From VAXT01 sp963774625 (GTDB lineage: Bacteria > Actinomycetota > Thermoleophilia > Gaiellales > Gaiellaceae), in NCBI GenBank assembly GCA_963774625.1, contig CAVZFQ010000013.1, positions 1,116,001 to 1,180,000 of the forward strand: a stretch of DNA of 64,000 nucleotides. The letters run 5' to 3'. Below, piece by piece: positions 34,641-43,898 of this stretch. Both the position numbers and the translations under genes were made by a program. The notes under the pieces are model-generated. The model saw only the letters and a list, made by a program, of their open reading frames with translations, made no database searches and had not been told where the DNA came from. Within the stretch, counting starts at the first letter, position 1. Each line of letters opens with the position of its first letter.

Positions 34641-35597
34641 ATGAGCGTCAGCTGGGGGCTCCTGTCCACCGCCAATATCAACCTTCCGATCCTCGCGGCG
34701 GCCCGAGCGTCTGACCTCGCGGAGGTGACCGCAGTCGCGAGCCGCGACAGCGAGCGGGCAGAGGCGTACGCGCGGGAGCACGGGCTAGAGCGCGCGCACG
34801 GAAGCTACGAGGCGCTGCTCGAGGATCCCGACATCGAGGCGGTCTACATCTCGCTTCCGAATGCGTTGCACATTCCCTGGACGCTGCGAGCGCTGGAGGC
34901 GGGGAAGCACGTGCTCTGCGAGAAGCCGTTCTCGAGACGGGCAGAGGACGTCGAGCGGGCTTTCGACCTAGCCGAGTCGCTGGGCCTCGTGCTCTCCGAA
35001 GCGTTCATGTACCGGCACCACCCCCAGACCGCGAAGCTCGCCGAGCTGGTCGCCGAGCAGGCGATCGGACAGCTCCGGGTCGTCCGCGCCGCCTTCAGTT
35101 TTCCGCTCACGGCCGAGCGCGGCGGGGACGACACCCGCTTCGACCCGGAGCTCGACGGCGGCGCGATGATGGACGTCGGCTGCTACTGCGTGAACGCGAT
35201 CCGGCTCCTCGCGGGCGAGCCCGAGCACGTGAATGCGGAGCAGGTCCTGGGGCCGACCGGCGTCGACGTGGTCTTTGCCGGGACGTTGTCGCATGCAAAC
35301 GGCGTCGTCACGCACTTCGACTGCGGCTTCGTTCTGCCGCGCCGGTCCGAGCTCGAGGTGGTCGGCGAGGAGGGAAGCCTCTTCGTCGCCACTCCCTTCC
35401 AGGTCCGCTCCCCAGGGATCGAGCTCCGTCGTGGCGACGACGTCGAGCACGTTGCGGTCGAGCCCGGCGACTCGTACCAGCTCGAGCTCGAGAACGTGAG
35501 CGCCGCGATTCGCGGCGAGACGCCCCCGCTGCTCGGGCGGCACGACGCCGTCGGCCAGGCACGAACGATCGAAGCGCTCTACGGTGCAGCGGCATGA
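34641..35597 (+). CDS. Gfo/Idh/MocA-family oxidoreductase
   Basis: A 318-residue NAD(P)-dependent sugar-type dehydrogenase. N-terminal Rossmann region (WGLLSTANINLPILAAARAS), then IEAVYISLPNALHIPWTLRA, and the catalytic EKP motif in GKHVLCEKPFSRRAEDVERA. The C-terminal domain begins at FMYRHHPQTAKLAELV and contains DGGAMMDVGCYCVNAIRLLA. Start ATG 34641. Its stop overlaps the ATG of the aldo/keto reductase by ATGA. Together they look like a small sugar or inositol conversion unit. Confidence 0.88.
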   Translation: MSVSWGLLSTANINLPILAAARASDLAEVTAVASRDSERAEAYAREHGLERAHGSYEALLEDPDIEAVYISLPNALHIPWTLRALEAGKHVLCEKPFSRRAEDVERAFDLAESLGLVLSEAFMYRHHPQTAKLAELVAEQAIGQLRVVRAAFSFPLTAERGGDDTRFDPELDGGAMMDVGCYCVNAIRLLAGEPEHVNAEQVLGPTGVDVVFAGTLSHANGVVTHFDCGFVLPRRSELEVVGEEGSLFVATPFQVRSPGIELRRGDDVEHVAVEPGDSYQLELENVSAAIRGETPPLLGRHDAVGQARTIEALYGAAA

Positions 35598-36622
35598 CCT
35601 ACGAGCCTGCCAACGACCGCTACGAGCGCATGACCTACCGGCGCAGCGGCCGCAGCGGTTTGCAACTGCCGGCGATCTCGCTAGGGCTCTGGCAGAACTT
35701 CGGAAACGACGATCGACCCCTCGAGATCGGCCGGGCAATCATTCGCCGCGCCTTCGACCTCGGGGTGACGCACTTCGATCTCGCCAACAACTATGGGCCT
35801 CCATACGGGTCCGCGGAAGAGAACTTCGGGCAGATCCTCGAGGACGACCTGGCGCCCTTTCGCGACGAGCTGGTGATCTCCACGAAAGCGGGCTACGACA
35901 TGTGGCCGGGGCCGTACGGCGAGTGGGGCTCCCGCAAGTACCTGCTCGCGAGCCTCGATCAGAGCCTGGGCCGCATGGGGCTCGACTACGTCGACATCTT
36001 CTACTCCCACCGTTTCGATCCGGAGACGCCGCTCGAGGAGACGATGGGCGCGCTCGACACCGCCGTCCGGCAGGGGAAGGCGCTCTACGTCGGCATCTCC
36101 TCCTATTCGGCGGCGAAGACGGCCGAGGCCTACGCGATCCTGCGCGAGCTCGGCACGCCGTTCGTCATCCACCAGCCGTCTTACTCGATGCTGAACCGCT
36201 GGATCGAGGAGGGGCTCCTGGAGATGCTCGGGGAGCTGGGCATCGGCTGCATCGTCTTCTCGCCGCTCGCCCAGGGGATGCTCACCGACAGGTACATCGA
36301 CGGGATCCCCGAGGGGTCCCGGGCGACGCGCCACGGCACGCTCTCGCCGGAGCTGATCACAGACGAGGCGCTCGAGAAGATTCGTGCGTTGAACGAGATT
36401 GCAGTGGCCCGGGGTCAGACTCTGGCCCAGTTGGCGCTCGCGTGGACGCTGCGCGATCCCCGCGTGACCTCGGCGCTGATCGGAGCGAGCAGCGTCGCCC
36501 AGCTCGAGGCGAACGTCGCCGCCCTCGACCGTCTCGACTTCACCGACGACGAACTGGCGGAAATCGACCGCTTTGCCACGGAGAGCGACATCAATCTCTG
36601 GGCGGCTTCCAGCCGCGAATAG
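35594..36622 (+). CDS. Aldo/keto reductase, YghZ/L-glyceraldehyde-3-phosphate reductase type
   Basis: A 342-residue reductase. The N-terminus MTYEPANDRYERMTYRRSGR, LQLPAISLGLWQNFGNDD and YGPPYGSAEENFGQIL are typical of the YghZ (Gpr) branch. Tetrad: Asp and Tyr in FDLANNYGPP, Lys in VISTKAGYDMW, His in IFYSHRFDPE. FSPLAQGMLTDRYIDGIPE and IGASSVAQLEANVAAL bind cofactor. Translation is coupled to the Gfo/Idh/MocA gene. Confidence 0.88.
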   Translation: MTYEPANDRYERMTYRRSGRSGLQLPAISLGLWQNFGNDDRPLEIGRAIIRRAFDLGVTHFDLANNYGPPYGSAEENFGQILEDDLAPFRDELVISTKAGYDMWPGPYGEWGSRKYLLASLDQSLGRMGLDYVDIFYSHRFDPETPLEETMGALDTAVRQGKALYVGISSYSAAKTAEAYAILRELGTPFVIHQPSYSMLNRWIEEGLLEMLGELGIGCIVFSPLAQGMLTDRYIDGIPEGSRATRHGTLSPELITDEALEKIRALNEIAVARGQTLAQLALAWTLRDPRVTSALIGASSVAQLEANVAALDRLDFTDDELAEIDRFATESDINLWAASSRE

Positions 36623-36634
36623 CGCCGCACACGC

Positions 36635-36663
36635 TTGACCGGAGGCGTCGGCGGGTTGATACT
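36635..36663 (+). promoter_or_regulatory. Sigma-70-like promoter for the M36 peptidase gene
   Basis: TTGACC (36635-36640) and GATACT (36658-36663) are separated by 17 bases, about 50 bases before the ATG, with AGAAGGAGGA as ribosome site. Confidence 0.6.
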
Positions 36664-36716
36664 CGCCCCCGCCAGAACAGCCCAGAGGGGAGAAACAAGG
36701 GAGAAGGAGGATCGCC

Positions 36717-39700
36717 ATGCACGTGCGTTTTCGCACGGACCGTGGCCGGTGGCTGCTGCCGGCCGTCGGGCTGGTCGCCGTCGTCCTCGCGACAGCGACC
36801 GGCTCATTTGCGACGCCCGGGGGGAGCACAGCCGGGCCACCAAACATTCAAGGCGAGGGGGGCACGCTCCAGGATGTCGACAACCGCACGGGGCGCACCG
36901 CCCCGAGCGCGACACAGCGGGCTCTCGTGAAGGCCGGTTCCGAGGCGCGGTTCAACAAGTTCGGCGCGCCCGGTGCCCTTTCCAACTCAGGCACGTACCT
37001 AGCCGCGGGCCTGCCCGCCAACGACGTCGTTGCCGCGCGGGAGTACCTGAGCGACAACCGCGGACTGCTCGGGTTGAGCACGGATGAGCTCGCCCAGCTC
37101 GAGCTCGTCAACGCGCCGTCGATCGGCAACGGGAGCGCCGTGCTCTTTCGGCAGACGTACGGCGGCCTCGAAGCCGGTCGCGATGGTCTCGTAACCGTGG
37201 GCGTCGTCGACGGGAAGGTCGCCTCCCTGTCGTCGTCCTTGACGACGGACACGAGGCTGAGCAACTCGGTCGTACTCTCGCCGGAGGACGCCGTACGCGC
37301 CGCGGCCCAGGCCGCGGGACAGCCGGCCGGCGCGATCTCGAAAATCCGCAGGGAGAACGGCTGGATCACGATGAACGTCGACGGGTACACCGACCCGGCG
37401 CGTGCTCGCCTCGTCGGGGTGCCGACGCCGACGGACGGCGTTCGGCGAGCCTACGAGGTTCTGATCATGGACGTCGTGGCCTCGGACCCACTCGGCGCCA
37501 TGAGCTACATCGACGCTGAAAACGGGTCGCTGCTCGTGCGCGACGGCATCGTGGACCACGCTTCCGACAACCCGGCGTGGAAGGTGTTCCCCGCCAATCC
37601 GCCACTCGACTACTCGACGAGCGACACCCGGGAGCTCTGGTGCTGGAGCATCACTCCCTCCGTGCCGGGGTGCGAAAAGGTGATCGCAAACAGCGCGTCG
37701 CCTCTTCCGTGGGACGTAAACCCGGCGACGGGCACTTCGACGTTGATGACCCGCGGCAACAACGCACGGGCGACGGAGAAGTGGAATTCGAACGTCGGCA
37801 ACCAGCAGGGTGTCAACCACTCGTTTTCGGCCACCCGCGACTACGTGTACCCGTGGACGAACCAGTGGTACGAGGGTCGCTGCAACCCGGCCGCGTTCAC
37901 GTCGACGCAGTTGAACGACATCGATGCGGCGCGCGCAAACTTGCACGCGATGCACAACCGCATGCACGACTGGTCGTACCACCTCGGCTTCACGGAGACG
38001 ACCTGGAACGCGCAGGTGGACAACTTCGGCCGGGGTGGGTTGGGGAACGACCCGGAGCACGGGAACGCTCAGGCCGGCGGCATCGTCGGCGGGCCACCAG
38101 TGTTCGCGTCGCGCGACAACGCGAACCAGTTCTCAGGGCCAGACGGCATCGTGCCGGTGACGAACATGTTCCTCTGGCAGCCGATTCCGGCGAGCTTCTA
38201 CGGACCATGCGTCGACGGCGACTACGACATGTCTGTGATCGCACACGAGTACACGCACATGATCTCGAACCGCATGGTCGCCGGGCCGAACGCCGGTCTC
38301 TCGGGGAATCAGGCCGGCGCGATGGGCGAGAGCTGGTCGGATCAGGCTGCGGCCGAGTTCCTCAACTCGCAGGGGCTCGTCCCGGTTTCCGACGAGAACC
38401 CGTTCGCCGTCGGCCCATACGTCACCGGCGACAAGGTCGCAGGCATCCGCAACTACGGCATGAACGCGAGCCCGCTCAACTACTCGGACGTGGGCTACGA
38501 CTTCGCCTGTAACCAGGGCGGCACCTGCACGCAGCGTACGCAGGTGCACGCTGACGGCGAGATCTGGTCGGCGACGAACTACGACATCCGCCAGGCACTG
38601 ATCGAGGCGTACAACGACTCGTTCCCGTACGGGGATGCCGAGCTTCAGCAGGCGTGCTTCGCTGGCGACTTGCCGGTCACCCAGTGCCCGGGGAACCGGC
38701 GCTGGGCGCAACTCGTGTTCGACGCCTGGCTGCTGATGGCCAGCGGATCTGTGAGCATGGTCGACGCGCGTGACGCGATGCTCGCGGCCGACATGATCCG
38801 TTTTGGGGGCGCGAACCAGGCGCTCCTCTGGAACGCGTTCGCGCGGCGGGGGCTGGGGACGGGCGCGTCGAGCGCCGGCTCGGCCGATTTCAACCCGACG
38901 CCGAGCTTCGAGTCGGACCACGCCGACAACGCGACAGTGACCTTCAAGGCCGTCGGCGAGGCGGACGGGCATCCCGTGCAGCTCTTCGTCGGCCGCTACG
39001 AAGCCGCGGCCACGCCGATCGCGGATACCGACCCGGCCACACCGCTCGCGGACACCTTCGCGATCGTCCCCGGCACGTACGAGTTCGTCGCGCGAGGGAA
39101 CGGCTTCGGGTCGCAGCGGTTCAGCTTCTCGTTCAACCCGGGGCAGGTGCGCGACATGCCGGTCAACATGTCCCGCAACCTCGCCTCGAGCGCGAGCGGG
39201 GCGACGGCTTCGGGCGACGGAGTCAACCTCGACAAGCTGATCGACGACACCGAGGTCACGAACTGGGCTTCGCTCAGCGGGCCGGTGGCCGGCAAGCAGG
39301 TCACCGTCCGCCTCGACCCGTCGCAGGCGACGCACCAGGTGCGACGCGTCCAGGTGAGCGCGATGCTTCGCGTCAACACCGCCGACGCGAACGACCCGGG
39401 CGGCCAGAACCGCTTCTCAGCCCTCCGGCAGTTCCAGATCTGGACCTGCGAGGCGAAGGGTGCCGTGGACTGCTCCCAGAGCTCGCAGTTCAGGCTGATC
39501 TTCACGAGCCAGACGGACGCGTTCCCGTCCGGGGTGCCGCGACCACGTGCACCCGAGCTGATCATGCGGTCGTTCGACGTCCCGCAGACGAAGGCGACTC
39601 ACGTCCGGCTCACGGTCGTGACGAACCAGTGCACCGGCGGACCGGCGTACCAGGGCGACCAGGACGACGATCCGGCCAACTCGACCGACTGCGACGAGAC

Positions 39701-39770
39701 CACCCTGCCCGGCTTCAACCTGCAAGCGACACGCGTTCGCGCAGCCGAGCTGCAGGTCTTCTCGCACTAG
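36717..39770 (+). CDS. Secreted M36 (fungalysin) metalloprotease with C-terminal discoidin-like domain
   Basis: A 1017-residue exported protease. The signal peptide lies within the first ~33 residues (LLPAVGLVAVVLATATGSFA). FTP-type propeptide follows (about 80-200: YLSDNRGLLGLSTDELAQLE, VLFRQTYGGLEAGRDGLVTV). The M36 catalytic domain has the zinc site VIAHEYTHMISNRM and the third-ligand Glu in GAMGESWSDQAAAEF. The last ~250 residues (NLASSASGATASGDGVNLDK, WASLSGPVAGKQVTVRLDP) resemble an F5/8 type C (discoidin) carbohydrate-binding domain. It should digest extracellular protein. Own promoter and terminator. Confidence 0.9.
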   Translation: MHVRFRTDRGRWLLPAVGLVAVVLATATGSFATPGGSTAGPPNIQGEGGTLQDVDNRTGRTAPSATQRALVKAGSEARFNKFGAPGALSNSGTYLAAGLPANDVVAAREYLSDNRGLLGLSTDELAQLELVNAPSIGNGSAVLFRQTYGGLEAGRDGLVTVGVVDGKVASLSSSLTTDTRLSNSVVLSPEDAVRAAAQAAGQPAGAISKIRRENGWITMNVDGYTDPARARLVGVPTPTDGVRRAYEVLIMDVVASDPLGAMSYIDAENGSLLVRDGIVDHASDNPAWKVFPANPPLDYSTSDTRELWCWSITPSVPGCEKVIANSASPLPWDVNPATGTSTLMTRGNNARATEKWNSNVGNQQGVNHSFSATRDYVYPWTNQWYEGRCNPAAFTSTQLNDIDAARANLHAMHNRMHDWSYHLGFTETTWNAQVDNFGRGGLGNDPEHGNAQAGGIVGGPPVFASRDNANQFSGPDGIVPVTNMFLWQPIPASFYGPCVDGDYDMSVIAHEYTHMISNRMVAGPNAGLSGNQAGAMGESWSDQAAAEFLNSQGLVPVSDENPFAVGPYVTGDKVAGIRNYGMNASPLNYSDVGYDFACNQGGTCTQRTQVHADGEIWSATNYDIRQALIEAYNDSFPYGDAELQQACFAGDLPVTQCPGNRRWAQLVFDAWLLMASGSVSMVDARDAMLAADMIRFGGANQALLWNAFARRGLGTGASSAGSADFNPTPSFESDHADNATVTFKAVGEADGHPVQLFVGRYEAAATPIADTDPATPLADTFAIVPGTYEFVARGNGFGSQRFSFSFNPGQVRDMPVNMSRNLASSASGATASGDGVNLDKLIDDTEVTNWASLSGPVAGKQVTVRLDPSQATHQVRRVQVSAMLRVNTADANDPGGQNRFSALRQFQIWTCEAKGAVDCSQSSQFRLIFTSQTDAFPSGVPRPRAPELIMRSFDVPQTKATHVRLTVVTNQCTGGPAYQGDQDDDPANSTDCDETTLPGFNLQATRVRAAELQVFSH

Positions 39771-39778
39771 CGCTACTG

Positions 39779-39810
39779 GGAGGGAGCCCTGGTCACCCGG
39801 GGCTCCCTCC
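39779..39810 (+). terminator. Intrinsic terminator after the M36 peptidase gene
   Basis: GGAGGGAGCCCTGG (39779-39792) pairs with CCGGGGCTCCCTCC (39797-39810), 14 bp with one wobble, loop TCAC, followed by ATTTTCTT. Confidence 0.8.
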
Positions 39811-39867
39811 ATTTTCTTGGCGAGGCGTTAAGATCGACGACGCTGTCAACGCGGCGGGGGAGGAATC

Positions 39868-41544
39868 ATGACTGGAAGACTGCGTTTGGTGGCCATGCTG
39901 GCCTCGGGGCTGATGGCTTCGTTTCTGCTCACAGGAGCCGCGCTCGCCCAGGAGGTCGCTCAGGTCACCGACCTGGCTGTCGAGCAGGCGGACGGCTTCG
40001 CCACGCTCAGCTGGGACTCGGTGGCGGGCGCGACCGACTACCAGATCGAGCGGACCCCTGTCGACGCGGACAACGTCCCGACCGGCCCGGCGGTGCTCGT
40101 AGGCCTCTGGCGGGCGAACCGCACGGTCACGCCCGCGTCTCCGACCTTTGCGGATGCCGGCTTCAATCCCGGTGATCGCTTCCGGTGGCGGGTCCGCGCG
40201 CGCAGCGGCGCGATTACGCACCCGTTCTCGGACCCGGTGTTCGCCACGACGCTACCGCCGTGGGGGGACCCGAACGAGCCCGGGGAGAGCCTGCGCACGC
40301 ACTGGGAGCAGACCCAGGCGGTGCAGTACACCCCCGACGTAGAGGAGTACGCCTACACGGCCGCGCTCGACGCAGCCAGTGACCGGGTGCGGGTCGTGGA
40401 GATCGGCCGCACGGTCCTAGGCCGGCCGATCAACATGTTCATCATCGGCTACCCGACCCCGCCCCGCAACGTGAGGGCGGTCGCCGGCTCGACTGCCGCG
40501 CTGATCAATTGCAACGTCCACGGCAACGAGCCGTCGTCCCGCGAGGCGTGTCTGATCATGGCCCGCGAGCTGGCGTTTGCCGACGACCCGCGCACACTCG
40601 ACATCCTGGCGCACACGACCGTGCTGATCGTCCCGACGATCAACGGCGACGGTCGCGCCGCCAACACGCGAGGCAACTCCACCGGCCAGGACCTGAACCG
40701 CGACTATTCGCTGATCCGTCAGCCCGAGACGTTCGCCTTCGTCGAAATGATGCGCGACTACAAGCCGGAGGCGGCCTTCGACGGGCATGAGTTCGGAAAC
40801 AACTCGGCCGGCGACCTGCCTGTGCTTCCGCCGCGGCACCTGAACGTGGCACAGTCGATCCACGACGAGTCGAAGAGCATGATCGAGGACTGGCTGTACG
40901 AGCAAGGCTCTGCCGACGGCTGGTGGTACTGCCCGTACGGCTGCCAGGGCGGCGGCGCGGTCGGGCTCAGCCAGGAGACGATTCTTCGCAACACGATGGG
41001 CCTGAAGAGCGTGGTCGGCTCGTTGCTGGAGGCGCGCAGCAATGGCGGGACGACGCGGCCGAACGAGGGCAACGCGTCGAACAACCGCCGGCGCAAGAGC
41101 TACTCGGCCATCTACACGTACCAGCAATTCCTCGACTACCAGCTCGCGAATCAGGCGGGAATCGCGCAGGCGATCGAGGAGTCGATCGCGTTCCAGACCT
41201 CGAACACCGGCCGGATCGTGTTCCGGGGCTCCTATCCCATTCCGGCCTTCCCGGCACCACATCCGGGCGAGAGCCCGCCGCCGGATGAGGATCCGACGCC
41301 GGAGCAGATCCTCGATCCCCCGCCGTGCGGCTACGTGCTCAGCGAGGAGCAGTGGTCGGAGCCGCAACCGGATGGGAGGCCGGTGGGCGACCGGATCGTC
41401 GCTCACGGCTTCAAGGTGGCCCACCGCATCGGGCGACACGACTACTGGGTCCCGATGGACCAGCCGCAGCGCGGGCTGATACCGCTGCTGCTCGACGGGC
41501 AGGCAGAGGAGGAGATTGTCGCCGCTGAGCGAGTCGCCTGCTAG
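39868..41544 (+). CDS. Secreted M14 zinc carboxypeptidase with N-terminal FN3-like domain
   Basis: A 558-residue exported enzyme. The signal peptide ends near ALAQEV (MASGLMASFLLTGAALA core). An FN3-like domain (about 32-125: VTDLAVEQADGFATLSWDSV, GATDYQIERTPV, GDRFRWRVRARSG) precedes the M14 domain. Zinc ligands: His and Glu in CNVHGNEPSSREACL and His in AFDGHEFGNNSAG; NGDGRAANTRGNSTGQDLNR is the substrate-binding Asn-Arg region. Likely trims peptides released by the neighbouring M36 protease. Its stop shares a CTAG with the convergent fasciclin gene. Confidence 0.88.
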   Translation: MTGRLRLVAMLASGLMASFLLTGAALAQEVAQVTDLAVEQADGFATLSWDSVAGATDYQIERTPVDADNVPTGPAVLVGLWRANRTVTPASPTFADAGFNPGDRFRWRVRARSGAITHPFSDPVFATTLPPWGDPNEPGESLRTHWEQTQAVQYTPDVEEYAYTAALDAASDRVRVVEIGRTVLGRPINMFIIGYPTPPRNVRAVAGSTAALINCNVHGNEPSSREACLIMARELAFADDPRTLDILAHTTVLIVPTINGDGRAANTRGNSTGQDLNRDYSLIRQPETFAFVEMMRDYKPEAAFDGHEFGNNSAGDLPVLPPRHLNVAQSIHDESKSMIEDWLYEQGSADGWWYCPYGCQGGGAVGLSQETILRNTMGLKSVVGSLLEARSNGGTTRPNEGNASNNRRRKSYSAIYTYQQFLDYQLANQAGIAQAIEESIAFQTSNTGRIVFRGSYPIPAFPAPHPGESPPPDEDPTPEQILDPPPCGYVLSEEQWSEPQPDGRPVGDRIVAHGFKVAHRIGRHDYWVPMDQPQRGLIPLLLDGQAEEEIVAAERVAC

Positions 41545-42135
41545 CGAAGCACGCCGTCGATGACGTGGATCCTGGCGTTGGCGACGTCGTAGTCGGCACA
41601 CACGGTCGTGGCGCGGTTGTCGAACCGCGCCATGGCGCCTTTCGGTGTGACTGTGAGGGTGCCGCCGGCGAGCGTGGTCACGCTGCCGGCGTTGCGTAGG
41701 GCGGCGAGCGAGCGGCTGCCGTCCACGATGTGGGCTTCGAGCAGCGCCCGGAGCTCGCGCTTTCGCTTCAGCAGCAGGTCGTCGAGCCGCTGCCGGTCGA
41801 ACGCGGCCGCGAAGGCGTCGTCGGTGGGCGCCAGGATCGTGACCCCGTCTGCTCTGCGCAGGTAACGGGCCAGCCCCGAGGCGCGCACGGCGGCCTCGAA
41901 CGTCGTCACGACGGGGATCCACGTGAGCGCCAGGTCGGCTGTGTCGTCCCTGAGTGAGGCCGGCGCTCCCGGGTCGTCGCCCGAGGGGAGCAGATCGCAC
42001 AGCGGGCCGGTCACTACCTGCGCATTCGGAGTCTCGCGGCGCGGGGGCCGCCCGCTCCGGCGTGTCGTCGCCACCGGAGCAGCCGGAGGCCACGATCGCC
42101 ACAGCCAAGGCGGCGACGACGCGAAGCCCGAGCAT
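41541..42135 (-). CDS. Fasciclin-domain lipoprotein, frame-broken near its N-terminus
   Basis: ATG at 42135 begins a lipoprotein signal, MLGLRVVAALAVAIVASGCS, with lipobox ASGC, then a short linker (DDTPERAAPAP). Near 42040 the frame changes, next to CCCCC and GCG repeats; in the new frame the protein continues ETPNAQVVTGPLCDLLP and a fasciclin domain: VVTTFEAAVRASGLARYLRR, VTILAPTDDAFAAAFDRQRL, LEAHIVDGSRSLAALRNAGS, ARIHVIDGVL. FAS1 domains mediate surface adhesion. The length (595) leaves one extra base. Read error or true break cannot be told apart here. Confidence 0.72.
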
Positions 42136-42175
42136 CGGCGCACTATGCCAGGGCGCCGCGTGGTATAGACGCGCT

Positions 42176-43081
42176 GTGCCTGCAGGGGCCAAGACGCGGG
42201 CTGCGATCGCGGCGCAGCCGGAGTGGCTGCGCGCCGTGCCGACGGAACGCCGGCTGCGTGTGGGCTCGCGCGTCGTAGTGACCGGCTGCGGCACGTCCTT
42301 TCACGGGGCGTACACGGTCCCACGGGTTGAGCACGGGATCGAGGGTGGCTACGGGGAGACACGCGTCGAGCAGGCGCTGGAGTGTGTGCTGCGACCCCCA
42401 CGCGCCGACCTGCTCGTCCTCGTCAGCCACGAAGGCGAGACGACGCTGACCCTCGAGGCGGCACGGGCTTTCGACGGGCCGAAGTGGCTCGTAACAGGCA
42501 GGGCGGAGGGGCCGATCGCGGAGCTCTGCGAAGAGGTGATCGTGGCGACGCCAGAGTTGGAGAAGAGCTACTGCCATACGGCCAGCTACACGTGTGCCGT
42601 CGCCGCGCTCGCCGCGCTCGCGGGCGAGGACATCTCCTGGCTCCCGGACGCGGTGGCAGCCGAGCTCGAGGCGGAACACGAACCTGTTTCGCAGCACGAA
42701 CGCTGGCTCGTCGCCGGCGCGGGCCGCGACTGGGCGACCGCGCAAGAAGCTGCGCTCAAGCTCCGTGAGGGTGCCCACGTCGCCGCGGAGGCACACCACA
42801 CGGAACAGGTCCTGCACGGACATCTGGCCGCCGTCGACGAAAAGGTGCGCTGCTTCGTGCTCGAGGGCGAAGGCCGCGCCGCGGAACGCGCGCACGGCCT
42901 CGTGGCGGCGCTGGGAGAGATCGGCTGCGACACGACCCTCGTCCCCACGCGCCATCCCGTCGTCGACATCGTGCGCTTCCAACGCTTGACGGTCGACCTC
43001 GCGGAGGCGCGCGGCGTCGACCCGGACATGATCCGCCTGGACGAGCCGCGGTGGAAGCGGGCCCGCGACAGCTACGCCTAG
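42176..43081 (+). CDS. SIS-domain (sugar isomerase) protein, GlmS isomerase-like
   Basis: A 301-residue protein with two SIS domains: VVVTGCGTSFHGAYTVPRVE near residue 30 and LVAGAGRDWATAQEAALKLR near residue 180. LLVLVSHEGETTLTLEAARA and AAEAHHTEQVLHGHLAAV are the phosphosugar-binding segments. This is the arrangement of the isomerase half of GlmS and of AgaS/FrlB-type deglycases, without the glutaminase domain. Start GTG at 42176, 40 bases from the divergent fasciclin gene. It probably isomerises or deaminates an amino-sugar phosphate. Confidence 0.83.
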   Translation: MPAGAKTRAAIAAQPEWLRAVPTERRLRVGSRVVVTGCGTSFHGAYTVPRVEHGIEGGYGETRVEQALECVLRPPRADLLVLVSHEGETTLTLEAARAFDGPKWLVTGRAEGPIAELCEEVIVATPELEKSYCHTASYTCAVAALAALAGEDISWLPDAVAAELEAEHEPVSQHERWLVAGAGRDWATAQEAALKLREGAHVAAEAHHTEQVLHGHLAAVDEKVRCFVLEGEGRAAERAHGLVAALGEIGCDTTLVPTRHPVVDIVRFQRLTVDLAEARGVDPDMIRLDEPRWKRARDSYA

Positions 43082-43205
43082 GCGTCCCGGACTGTGCCCC
43101 GTTTCGGTTCAACGGAGATGTCCTTTCCGAGATTGCGTTCTGTTGTAGGGTCGCCGCGTCGTCGACTCTATCCCCGGATCTCGGGAGATCGGAGGAAGTC
43201 AGGGA

Positions 43206-43898
43206 GTGGCCGAAGACCAGCGCATTGCCCGGATATTCGGAGTGCTGTTCATCATCACGTTCATCACGTCGATCGCGGCGCTCGCGCTCTTCCAATCGGT
43301 TCTCGACGACCCGGCGGCCTACATCGCCGGTGGGGCGAAGGACAACCAGATCTACCTGGGAGCCTTCTTGGAGTTTCTTCTCGTCATCGCGAACGTCGGA
43401 ACGGCCGTTGTGCTCTACCCGATCGCCAGGCGGCAGAACGAGACCCTGGCCATCGGCTACGTCGCTGCTCGAATCATCGAGTGCGTCTTCATCGCGGCGG
43501 GGATCATCTTTGTGCTCGGGGTCGTGAGCCTGCGCCACGACTCTCCTGACGCGGCCGACCTCGCGGTCTCGCTCGCGCAGCTCAAGGACTGGACGTTCCT
43601 GCTTGGCCCCGGACTCGTCGTTCCCTTCGGGAACGGGCTGATCCTCGGCTACCTGATGTACAAGTCCGGCCTCGTCCCGCGCCGCATGGCCTGGCTCGGA
43701 CTGATCGGAGGGCCGCTCCTGCTGATTGGAAACGTAGGCGTGCTCTTCGACTTGTGGGACCAAACCGGCTTGGTGAACGTCCTGGTAGTCCCCGAGTTCA
43801 TCTGGGAGGCGTTCCTCGGCATCTACTGCGCCATCTGGGGGTTCAGAAAGGACTCTCCAATCCTTCGCCCGAACTGGCGCGGTTATGCAGCCGCCTAA
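43206..43898 (+). CDS. DUF4386 membrane protein
   Basis: A 230-residue protein with about six membrane helices. The DUF4386 pattern is visible: RIARIFGVLFIITFITSIAA, a loop with QIYLGAFLEFLLVIANVGTA, LYPIARRQNETLAIGYVAAR, and FGNGLILGYLMYKSGLVPRR. The start is GTG at 43206. Function unknown. It overlaps the next membrane-protein gene by 14 bases. Confidence 0.82.
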   Translation: MAEDQRIARIFGVLFIITFITSIAALALFQSVLDDPAAYIAGGAKDNQIYLGAFLEFLLVIANVGTAVVLYPIARRQNETLAIGYVAARIIECVFIAAGIIFVLGVVSLRHDSPDAADLAVSLAQLKDWTFLLGPGLVVPFGNGLILGYLMYKSGLVPRRMAWLGLIGGPLLLIGNVGVLFDLWDQTGLVNVLVVPEFIWEAFLGIYCAIWGFRKDSPILRPNWRGYAAA

